64,000 nt of DNA from JBCBSS01 sp039819065 (GTDB lineage: Bacteria; Bacteroidota; Bacteroidia; Cytophagales; Cyclobacteriaceae), in the NCBI GenBank assembly GCA_039819065.1, contig JBCBSS010000009.1:27130-91129 (forward strand). Reading direction: 5' to 3'. A model generated the notes under the pieces. It ran no database searches. It was not told the DNA's origin and saw only the letters and a list, made by a program, of their open reading frames with translations. Position numbers and translations under genes: made by a program. Below, in pieces: positions 39,501 to 47,566 of the stretch (its first letter is position 1; each line of letters begins with the position of its first letter).

Positions 39501-42500
39501 TCTTCAGCGCTGCCTCAAGTTGAAATTGAAAACTTCAGCCTGCAACAGAAAACCAGCCCTTATGATATGACCTTTGCCTTCTGGGAATTGGAAGAAGGCA
39601 TGCTGGCGCAGTTGAATTATAATACTGACCTCTATGAGCAGTCTACCGTTGAGCGCATACTCCAGCATTTAGAGAATATCATAAGATCGGTTGTAGCAGA
39701 AAAGGAAAAATCTATAACGTTGGTCAATATGCTCTCTTCAGAAGAGAGATCACTGGTCACGGAAGCGTTCAACAATACGCAGACCGACTATCCTTCGGAG
39801 CAGTCAGTCAAGTCATTATTTGAAGCGCAAGTCGATCAAACCCAGGACGCAATTGCGGTTGTATTCGAAGGCGCAAGCCTTACCTATCATCAGCTCAACG
39901 AAAAGTCAAACCTGGTTGCACATCGGTTGATTGATCAATACAACCTGAGAAAAGGACAACTGGTAGGTGTGATGATGAGCCGCTCATTAGATATAATTCC
40001 GGTCATAATGGGCGTACTGAAAGCAGGAGGCGCTTATTTGCCATTAGACCCGGATCACCAAGGGCAAAGGCTTCAGCTTATGCTAGAAGACGCGGGCTTG
40101 GCACTTGTAGTGGTAGATAAGACCAACGACAGTGACAACTTGCCATCCGATGTGCGGGTGGTATCTGTGGACATACTGTTGAGCGTATCTGAGCCGTTTG
40201 AACCATCTAACCCAGACATTGAGGTCAGCCCCAAAGACCTGGCCTACATCATGTACACGTCTGGGTCTACCGGGGTGCCGAAAGGTGTATTGATAGAACA
40301 AAGGAGCATAATCCGGTTGGTGCGAGACACCAATTATATCAACTTGACTGCATCAGATCGAATACTTCAAACCGGAGCTTTGACCTTTGATGCGGCCACC
40401 TTTGAGATTTGGGGAGCGCTATTGAACGGAGGTACGCTCTATCTTGCACCTCAAGAGAAGCTAATCGATCCTTTCTCTTTGACTGATCTGATCAAAGATC
40501 ACAGCATTACCACCATATGGCTTACGTCGTCCTGGTTCAATCAATTGGTTGATCTGGATACCGATCTTTTCTTTCCCTTGAAAAACTTATTGGTGGGTGG
40601 AGAGAAGTTATCACCTAAGCATATCAATATGATCAGGGAAAAATACCCTGAGCTTAAGATCATCAATGGCTACGGCCCTACGGAGAATACGACTTTTTCT
40701 ATCTGCCATACTATTGAAGAACGCTATGAAGAGGCTATTCCATTAGGCAAACCGATTGCCAATAGTACGGTACTGATTCTAGACAAGCACCAACAGCCTG
40801 TACCGGTAGGTATTTTGGGAGAACTGTACCTCGGTGGTGACGGTCTTGCCAGAGGTTATCTTAATAATGAACAGCTTACTGAAGAAAAGTTTGTGCTAAA
40901 CCCGTTTACGAAAAACGGGAAACTCTATAAAACCGGAGACATCGGATATTGGTCAGCGGATGGAAATGTGCATTTCTGGGGTAGAACGGATGATCAGGTA
41001 AAAATCAGAGGCTACCGCATTGAGCTGGAAGAGATAGAGCGAGCGCTTATCGAGGTAGAAGGGATTGAATCCTGCGCAGTACTGGTCAAAGAAGAGAAAG
41101 AAGGAACAAAGCGGCTGATAGCTTATTGGGTAGGCACTCAGTCAGATACTACTACTATAGTGGATGGACTGGTAGAAAAACTCCCGGATTACATGGTGCC
41201 GAACTCATTTGTGCAACTTGATAACCTGCCTGTCACCAAAAATGGTAAGCTGGATCGGGAGGCACTACTCAACTCAGTTGCTGACGCGGTAAGAGTAGCT
41301 GATGAGATGGTGGTACCTACCAACCAAACCCAAACTGACTTAATCAAAATTTGGGAAGGGGTATTGGAAGTAGATGAAATCGGAATTGAACATAACTTCT
41401 TCAAAATTGGCGGCCACTCACTGAAGGCTGTCAGAATCATATCTCAGGTATATAAAAAGTGGGGTGTTAAACTTGAACTACGGGAATTGTATCAAAACCC
41501 TACCGTCAAGGAAATGGCTGCACTGCTGGATGGTGCAGGAAAAGGAAAATATGAGGCCATCCCCGTAGTAGAAGACCGTGACTATTATCCTTTATCAGAA
41601 GCCCAAAAGAGGCTTTGGTTGATTGACCAGGCATCAGAAGACAATGCTTCCTACAATATTCCTTCGGTCTTTGTTTATGACCAAATCGAACAGGATGCCT
41701 TTACCAAAGCCATAATTGGCGTAGTAGAACGCCACGAAATTCTTCGCACCATTTTCTCCATAGTTGATGGTCAGCCTGTGCAACAGATCATTCCTATCGC
41801 CCAGCTTGCAATTGATATCGGAAGGGAGGAGATGACCGAAGAACCAAGTATTGGTGATGCGATTGAAAAGCTCTACCAGAGAGAATCAAACACATCATTC
41901 GATCTGCAAAAAGGCCCGCTATTCAGGGTGAGTCTGGTTGATTTAGCTGATGGGAAGAATGCCGTATGCCTTACCCTCCATCATATTATCGCTGATGGTT
42001 GGTCAATGGACATTCTTATCAATGAGATTGAAAGCTTTTACAAAGCTTTGGTAGAAGATAGCGAAGTTGAATTACCTACGCTACCCATTCAATACAAGGA
42101 CTACGCAGCTTGGCATAATAACCTTTTGAACAGCAAAGATATAGCCGAACACAAGGCATATTGGTTAGAACGATTCAATACCATTCCTGAAGCAGCATCC
42201 CTTTCAGCTGATTTTAACCACGATCAAGAAAACGGTTATAATGGCAACAGCCACAGCTTAAGATTGGATAAAACGCTGGTCGATTTAATTATCGACAAAA
42301 GCCGTGCCCAGCATACTACGGTCTTTACTGTGCTTTTGGCCACTCTAAAAGCCTTTTTGCACAGATATACCGATCAAGAAGACATCACGATCGGTACTAT
42401 CAATGCTGGTCGCGAACATCCAGACCTGGAGGGACAGATTGGTTTCTATGTCAATACACTACCGCTTAGAACTGCTGTACATGCTGACCAAAACTTTGAT

Positions 42501-45500
42501 CAATTATTGGATCAGGTTAAGGTCACTTTTGAAAAAGCAGTGGCTCATCAGGTCTATCCATTCAATTTGCTGATTGAGGATTTGAATCTGAGCTACCATA
42601 GTGGTCAAACACCATTGTTCAGTATTCTCGCCGATTATACTGCACATCAAAGCACCATACCTAATGGAGAGCTTTCAAGCCAGGCCAACAGTCTCAACAA
42701 ATTCGACCTATCATTCGATTTTGATCATTACGAAGACGGCATAATTGTACGCATTGATTACAATGCCAGCAAATATGAGCAGGCTAGGATGGCTGCCGTC
42801 TTAAGTTGTTTTGTCGGTTTTGCCCATTCTCTTTTGACAGCAAGTGCTAATTCAATAGGTGAAACAAATCTTCTTTCCGACACCGAAGTGGAAAAGCTGT
42901 TGAATGTAAGTCATTCACTTAACAGACACTCGCTGATCAATGCTGTAGGTCTTCAATGTGAGGATTTGGCTGTGCAAGAATTGCTTAACTACGATGCTGC
43001 CATAACTGATCAAGTACTGGATAAGATTGATGGCGTATACATATTGTCTCAGAGGCAGCAACTGATGCCTTTTCAAGCTGTAGGAAATGTTTATCTGGCC
43101 TTTTCTCAGCTTTCAAAAACTGATCTCGGCAACAGTATTTCAGATCATTGGTTTGACAACCCTATTGGAAAAGGCTCGATCTATGCTACCGGAGATATCG
43201 GCAAGCTTTCACCAGAAGGCCAATTGACCTGGATAGGCAGAACAGACAATAATATAAGATCAAACGGAAATCTATTTCCTACTGATGCTATTGATAAAGC
43301 ACTGTTATCTCTCCCGGATGTAGAGGCTGCTACTACTCAAATGGTCAGTCTTGATAACGAAAGCAATTTGTTAGTGTCTTTCGTTCAGGAAAATCTGAGC
43401 CTATCGCATGCACAAAAGATGGTAGAAAGCGCTGAGATCGGCGCGAGCGTAGTAAAAGGAGCCCAAAGAGAAAAGGTCTTGGAGTTTGGCAAAGGAAAGG
43501 TGCTTGCTACTGGTTCACGAACCGTTCTGGACGGTTATAAAGAGAGTGTTCTGAAATATCCCAATAGTACGGCTTTGCGCTTTAAGGATAGATCAAAGAA
43601 CTACAAAGAACTTTCTGAAGATGTAGATCGACTGGCTGGATGCTTAATCCATCAGGCCAATGTGAATAAAGGTGACAAAGTGGGGCACCTGTTTCAGCGA
43701 TCCGACAAAATGATCATCGCCATGCTGGCCATAATGAAAGCTGGCGGTGTGTATGTGCCAATTGATCCGGATTACCCGGTCACCCGGATTAAACACATGC
43801 TTCAGGATAGTGGCGTTCAAACAGTCCTCACTGACGCTAAAGAGAAAGAAGATTATTTATCGGAATACCAGGTAGTTGAATATGAAAGTGCTCTAGCAAA
43901 CTCGGTGGCTGACCATGAGATTGGCTTTTCAGCACCATCTCCCGAAGATATGGCAGTTGTCATTTACACTTCCGGAAGTACCGGTTTGCCCAAAGGAGTA
44001 ATGCTCACCCATAAGGGTATAATGGCATACATTGAGTCCCTGGTTCACGACTGCGGGATCATAAACCAATCTAAAATAATTCAACAGGCGTCTTTATCAT
44101 TTGATACTTCTTTGGAAGAAATATTCACCTCAATTGTCACCGGCGGAGAGATTATCGTTATGGAGAATGGAGGTAGCGATATTGAAGAGATCGTTAGCTC
44201 CATACAAAAATTTGACATTGACATCCTCAGTACTACGCCTATGGTAGTTGGTGAACTCAATCAGTTCCCAGATGTTGCGGCCAAACTGAATTTGATCATA
44301 TCGGGAGGCGATAAGCTCAGACCACACCATGTCGTAGATTTATTAGGAAAGGTGAGAATAGTGGATAGCTATGGGCCGTCAGAAGCCACGATTGCCGCTA
44401 TTTATAAAGAACTACATCACGATAATGAAGTAGGCGTAATTGGTCGTGCCATGAGTAATAGGCAGGTATATCTGCTCAACGAAGCACTTGAACCAGTGGA
44501 TATTAACGAAGCCGGTGAGATATGCATAGGAGGAGAGCTGTCAGCCGGATACATTGGCAAGCCATTAGATAATCAAGAAAAATTCGTGGCTAACCCATTC
44601 TTAGATGGGGCTACTCTTTATAAAACAGGGGATCTGGGAAAATGGACTGAAGATGGCGAAGTACTTTTTGTAGGTAGGAAAGATGATCAGGTTAAGGTAC
44701 GTGGATATCGGGTTGAAATCGGAGAGGTGGAAAGACAGTTACAAACCTTTGGGGATGTTACCAATGTAGCAGTCAGGGCCTTTGAGGATGACGGTGGGAT
44801 AATACGGTTAGCTGCCTATTACACTACTTCTGAACAGCTAGAAACAGCTGACTACCGTTTCTACGCAGAATCTGTATTGCCTCATTATATGGTGCCTTCC
44901 TATTTCGTTTTACTTGAAGATTTACCCCTGTCACATAATGGCAAAATAAACTATCAAGCCCTTCCTGAACCTGATAGAGAAAGCAGACAATCCAATTTGG
45001 GATCAAAGCTCAACCAGGAACTTGAAAAGCTTCTACCGGGCTACATGCAACCTGACCACGTGCTGTTGTTGCCTGAGATTCCTTGTCTGAACTCCGGGAA
45101 GCCCGATGCACGTAGCTTAAAAGCACAAGCCCAGATTCTGCTAAACAGAGGTCATGGCACCAGCCGTCCACTAAACCCGATAGAGACCTCACTTCTACAC
45201 ATTTGGCAACAAGTACTTGGTAAAAGCCATATAGACGTTAGTGACAACTTCTTTGAACTAGGGGGGCATTCGCTGAAGGCTGCACGCATGATATCCACCA
45301 TTCATCGCGAAATGGACGTGGACATATCAATACGCGATATCTTCCTTAATCCGAGTATTGAGAAACTGTCACAGGTGATAGTCCAGTCGGATAACGCACC
45401 TTACAAGCCTATAGAAAAAATCCAGAAGCAAGCATTCTATCCATTATCCAGTGCACAAAAGAGGCTATGGATAAGGCATAAAATGGATACCAATAAAACC

Positions 45501-46823
45501 GGATATAACATCCCTGGGATCTATGTTTTCGAAGATGAAATAGATCACCAAGTGCTGGAAAAAGCAATAGCGAGATTGGTAGAACGCCATGAAAGCCTGA
45601 GAACCCTGTTCAAGGAAATTGATGGAGAGCCGAAACAGATAATTCTTGCTCCTAATGAACTGGATGTAAAACTTGAGATAAAGGACTTGTCCGACCTAAG
45701 TGATGCGCTGGCAAAAGCGAAATCGATAGCGCATGACGAGGCAACGCAAGTTTTTGACCTGGTAAACGGGCCACTTTTCAAAACATTACTGCTTAAGGTA
45801 GCAAGTGATAGAAGTGTGCTGTTTCTGACCATCCATCATATCGTTTCCGATGGTCGCTCGATGGAAATAATCATTGATGAGTTGAAGGTAGAATATGGCG
45901 CTTTGAAAAAGGGAACGTCAATGCAGCTACCTCGACTCCCTATTCAATACAAGGACTATTCTGCCTGGCAAACTGAGATGCTGACTGCCGGGGAAAAGCA
46001 CAATGAACTGGATCAATGGAAGCAAAAGTTCTCAGAAGATATTCCCAAACTTAATTTACAGACCGACTTTCCCAGAGTCTCAGAACGGAGCTATGCAGGC
46101 GGTTCTATAAGTGCCAGATTGCCAGAAAAGTCAGAGAAATTTATAGCAGATTTGAGCTTGAAATTCAACCTCAGTCTCCACATTGTATATACAGCCATTG
46201 TCAATCAATTACTGCAGCATTTAACTGGAGGTAGCCAAATCACTACCGGTACGCTCACGGCTGGAAGGGATCACCCTGATTTAGAAAACCTGATCGGCTT
46301 CTTCGTTAACCTTGTACCGGTGAAAATAGAATTGGATGAGCGCTGGGGTATTGAGACATATTTGCAGCATGTGAAAGAGAATGTATTGGAGTCCTTTACC
46401 TATCAGTATTACCCTTTCGATCAGCTTGTGGAGGATTTGGGAATCGATATTGTACCAGGCCAGACACCATTGTTTGATGTGCTGATAGCCTCCAATGATC
46501 AAATGAATACGCATGATGCCAGTGCCGATGGCCCCGAAGACGAATTGAATACGATCAATGTAGAAGCACAGGAAACTGTGAGCAAGTTTGATCTGGAATT
46601 TCACTGTATCAGATCTGACGATGGAATGTTCCTCACGCTACTGTATAGTAAAGACCTGTTTTCCGAAGATAGGATTGAACTGATGAAAGATCGTCTATTG
46701 ATCTTGATAGAAGAAATGGCCGAAAACCCGACTTTAAGCCTGCAAGAAATTTCAAACAGTGTTAGTGCAAGGCTTGATCAATCCCTGGAACGCGAAGACA
46801 TAACCTTAGAAATAAACCTATGA
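35856..46823 (+). CDS. NRPS-7: half-C then A(basic)-T-C, A(Val)-T-C, A(Lys)-T-C
   Basis: A 3655-residue trimodular synthetase. Residues 1 to about 245 form a half-C region. A1 (loop at 404) has pocket DVEDITYVVK; the acidic E and D point to a basic residue, perhaps Arg, with Orn or Lys possible. Its carrier has GGDS (Ser800) instead of GGHS, a form often seen before epimerisation domains, but a C domain follows (H988-H989-IIS-DG). A2 (loop at 1468) reads DAFWLGGTFK, a Val code. Carrier Ser1855; C domain H2042-H2043-IIA-DG. The third A domain (about 2545-3049, loop at 2705) reads DTESIGSIAK, close to the Lys code DAESIGSVAK. Relics of another A domain lie on both sides of it. Carrier Ser3139; last C domain H3327-H3328-IVS-DG. 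The tail ends ITLEINL. The stop codon overlaps the next start as ATGA. Confidence 0.93.
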   Translation: MNKEEAIRKKVVEDYWLAKLSEANEAVQKEGIANDEFGYLDFTLPAALVDHIIKLANNKALSEYLIYLTVLRSLIFKYNHSETASIAIPGLRLPNRECAETLFLNIEAKSASTFKTLLQAGQAELQTTIGYADYHFVELLPAFSRLQIVKTDLLRFGLHFDAVNLDSPTFDEVSLKLYIKEGQNGTRQFQLKYDQGVYPEAEFVAQFARHFCQLAEQLTRSTNTPLSEVSPLDRSDLDQVLYQFNDTFNPNFEEKTIIALFEEQVAEHAESEALVFQDKSYTYEQLNRLVSQLAHYLVQAHGIGNGHNIPVLLDRSEWSVIAMLAIMKAGACYIPIDGELPPSQVNFIIGDLGADVIISEEDKASWLPEMVKTISVDQLDLSGYSADFAFAEIDLDDPCYMIYTSGSTGKPKGVLQVHRTLSNLMQWKKHHKQFDPCMKQMQYASFGFDVSLEDVFTALTFGGSLFVVPTETRYDLNLLKDYILDNRIQIIDLPFSVLSNFFNHFQPTDLEGHSLEYIISTGEQLLIGKHLRNFLTANPHCKLYNYYGPSETHVVTAWETDGNTGYMPERPPIGKPISNTGIYILDQNEQPVPIGAIGEIFMTGHNLAAGYFQRQELTDEKFYEITIEGKKVRAYKSGDLGRWLFNGSIEYIGRIDNQVKINGHRIELGEIESALLQHKDVKEVALVIRTKEDGAKHLAAYYLSEPQMNGSELRQFMLSKVPEYMVPSYFVVLQSFPLTQNGKIDKKKLPDPVALVAHEKAEYVSPGNAIEEQLVNIWKQVLNLDKVGVLDNYFESGGDSLKAMQIISHVHKTFQVRVTIKDILKLQTLRELAEKISSAEVSSYNDIQPIETQANYAVSHAQKRLWVLSQIDKEINAYNMPFNYRFTKNLDREVLSQTLQALIQRHESLRTTFTLVEGEVRQVIHNVENINDQVDYVDLSFKEDSHEKAAHLVEEASWAPFDLEQGPLLRIRLIKLAEDNYIFIFVMHHIISDGQSLEVLQRDFIALYNAFAEDKAHNLKPLSIQYKDFTAWQNEQVDDKDLKSKGAYWREQLDEIKPLELRTDHTRPLQKTYNGATEGIIIAQELVAGLNDIIKEAKATKFMGLASIVNTLLYRYIGQEDITIGFPILGRDHPDLEDQIGFYVNSIALRSRFSAEDSFTTLLEKIRETTLEAYENQQYPFDKLVEDLNVQYDRSRAPLFDIMMVFHEHDDSASMSSALPQVEIENFSLQQKTSPYDMTFAFWELEEGMLAQLNYNTDLYEQSTVERILQHLENIIRSVVAEKEKSITLVNMLSSEERSLVTEAFNNTQTDYPSEQSVKSLFEAQVDQTQDAIAVVFEGASLTYHQLNEKSNLVAHRLIDQYNLRKGQLVGVMMSRSLDIIPVIMGVLKAGGAYLPLDPDHQGQRLQLMLEDAGLALVVVDKTNDSDNLPSDVRVVSVDILLSVSEPFEPSNPDIEVSPKDLAYIMYTSGSTGVPKGVLIEQRSIIRLVRDTNYINLTASDRILQTGALTFDAATFEIWGALLNGGTLYLAPQEKLIDPFSLTDLIKDHSITTIWLTSSWFNQLVDLDTDLFFPLKNLLVGGEKLSPKHINMIREKYPELKIINGYGPTENTTFSICHTIEERYEEAIPLGKPIANSTVLILDKHQQPVPVGILGELYLGGDGLARGYLNNEQLTEEKFVLNPFTKNGKLYKTGDIGYWSADGNVHFWGRTDDQVKIRGYRIELEEIERALIEVEGIESCAVLVKEEKEGTKRLIAYWVGTQSDTTTIVDGLVEKLPDYMVPNSFVQLDNLPVTKNGKLDREALLNSVADAVRVADEMVVPTNQTQTDLIKIWEGVLEVDEIGIEHNFFKIGGHSLKAVRIISQVYKKWGVKLELRELYQNPTVKEMAALLDGAGKGKYEAIPVVEDRDYYPLSEAQKRLWLIDQASEDNASYNIPSVFVYDQIEQDAFTKAIIGVVERHEILRTIFSIVDGQPVQQIIPIAQLAIDIGREEMTEEPSIGDAIEKLYQRESNTSFDLQKGPLFRVSLVDLADGKNAVCLTLHHIIADGWSMDILINEIESFYKALVEDSEVELPTLPIQYKDYAAWHNNLLNSKDIAEHKAYWLERFNTIPEAASLSADFNHDQENGYNGNSHSLRLDKTLVDLIIDKSRAQHTTVFTVLLATLKAFLHRYTDQEDITIGTINAGREHPDLEGQIGFYVNTLPLRTAVHADQNFDQLLDQVKVTFEKAVAHQVYPFNLLIEDLNLSYHSGQTPLFSILADYTAHQSTIPNGELSSQANSLNKFDLSFDFDHYEDGIIVRIDYNASKYEQARMAAVLSCFVGFAHSLLTASANSIGETNLLSDTEVEKLLNVSHSLNRHSLINAVGLQCEDLAVQELLNYDAAITDQVLDKIDGVYILSQRQQLMPFQAVGNVYLAFSQLSKTDLGNSISDHWFDNPIGKGSIYATGDIGKLSPEGQLTWIGRTDNNIRSNGNLFPTDAIDKALLSLPDVEAATTQMVSLDNESNLLVSFVQENLSLSHAQKMVESAEIGASVVKGAQREKVLEFGKGKVLATGSRTVLDGYKESVLKYPNSTALRFKDRSKNYKELSEDVDRLAGCLIHQANVNKGDKVGHLFQRSDKMIIAMLAIMKAGGVYVPIDPDYPVTRIKHMLQDSGVQTVLTDAKEKEDYLSEYQVVEYESALANSVADHEIGFSAPSPEDMAVVIYTSGSTGLPKGVMLTHKGIMAYIESLVHDCGIINQSKIIQQASLSFDTSLEEIFTSIVTGGEIIVMENGGSDIEEIVSSIQKFDIDILSTTPMVVGELNQFPDVAAKLNLIISGGDKLRPHHVVDLLGKVRIVDSYGPSEATIAAIYKELHHDNEVGVIGRAMSNRQVYLLNEALEPVDINEAGEICIGGELSAGYIGKPLDNQEKFVANPFLDGATLYKTGDLGKWTEDGEVLFVGRKDDQVKVRGYRVEIGEVERQLQTFGDVTNVAVRAFEDDGGIIRLAAYYTTSEQLETADYRFYAESVLPHYMVPSYFVLLEDLPLSHNGKINYQALPEPDRESRQSNLGSKLNQELEKLLPGYMQPDHVLLLPEIPCLNSGKPDARSLKAQAQILLNRGHGTSRPLNPIETSLLHIWQQVLGKSHIDVSDNFFELGGHSLKAARMISTIHREMDVDISIRDIFLNPSIEKLSQVIVQSDNAPYKPIEKIQKQAFYPLSSAQKRLWIRHKMDTNKTGYNIPGIYVFEDEIDHQVLEKAIARLVERHESLRTLFKEIDGEPKQIILAPNELDVKLEIKDLSDLSDALAKAKSIAHDEATQVFDLVNGPLFKTLLLKVASDRSVLFLTIHHIVSDGRSMEIIIDELKVEYGALKKGTSMQLPRLPIQYKDYSAWQTEMLTAGEKHNELDQWKQKFSEDIPKLNLQTDFPRVSERSYAGGSISARLPEKSEKFIADLSLKFNLSLHIVYTAIVNQLLQHLTGGSQITTGTLTAGRDHPDLENLIGFFVNLVPVKIELDERWGIETYLQHVKENVLESFTYQYYPFDQLVEDLGIDIVPGQTPLFDVLIASNDQMNTHDASADGPEDELNTINVEAQETVSKFDLEFHCIRSDDGMFLTLLYSKDLFSEDRIELMKDRLLILIEEMAENPTLSLQEISNSVSARLDQSLEREDITLEINL
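42893..45156 (+). other. Complete Lys A domain nested inside relics of a decayed A domain
   Basis: Between the second C domain and the third A domain of NRPS-7 lie about 180 residues (42893-43440) that look like motifs A6-A8 of an A domain: YATGDIGK at 2443-2450, then WIGRTDNN where GRxDxQVK is expected. The regular Lys A domain follows, with its own A10 lysine in NGKINY. After it comes a second A9-A10-like tail (45004-45156) reading LPGYMQPDHVLLLP and NSGKPDAR. The leftover parts fit one A domain that lost its core and was split between A8 and A9. Confidence 0.72.
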
Positions 46824-47566
46824 CCAAAGATCGACAGCATCAGATTGCTTTAGAATATTGGACTAATAAACTATCGTCTATAGAATCAGTGGATATGGTT
46901 CCTGGCGATGCTATTGATCATACGGGTTTAGGAGGAAGGGTAGTAGAGGAGGTACAGCATGTATTTGATGACGGGCTAAAACAAAAACTAAACGCAGTAT
47001 CCAATGGTAACGTGGCGAGCCAATCTGTTCTGGCCATTACAGCTCTGCAGATAGTACTATCGAAATACAACGTAGATCTCCCGTTAATTGCCACCCCACC
47101 GGTAAGTTTAGGAAATACCCCTGAAAATAACGGGCAACCGTTATTTATTAATATCAAGCCAGAGGAAAACGCCACATTACGTTCGGTAATGGACTTGGTT
47201 AAAAAGCAATTGCTGGAAGGCATCAAGCATCAGGACTATTCCTATGAAAAACTAGCCAGAACACTTGCAGCCAATCAGTCCTTCGATCAAGAGGATGCTT
47301 TGCAAGTGGTCTTTATACATGAAAAAGGCAGCCTAAAGGATGGTTTTGATACGAGCGGGTTTGATTTGATATTCACCCTGCATGAAGACTGTGGATCTTT
47401 TAGCCTGGTATATAACAAATCAGTTTTCACCACTGATTTTGCTGCGCAACTAGTCCGTCATTATGGGATAGCCTTAAGTCAATTACTGACCAATGCAGAT
47501 GCTTTGTTGCACGGTGTCCAACTGCTATCCGAAGCCGATCAGAAAGAGCTTGTTCGGGATTTTAAC
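46820..47566 (+). other. N-terminal half condensation domain of NRPS-8
   Basis: About 249 residues with C-domain second-lobe features (EYWTNKL like motif C4, a HQDYSYEKL segment like the HQxYPFxxL of ordinary C domains, and an EADQKELVRDFN lead into the A domain). It has no HHxxxDG. NRPS-7 already ends in a full C domain. Confidence 0.68.
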
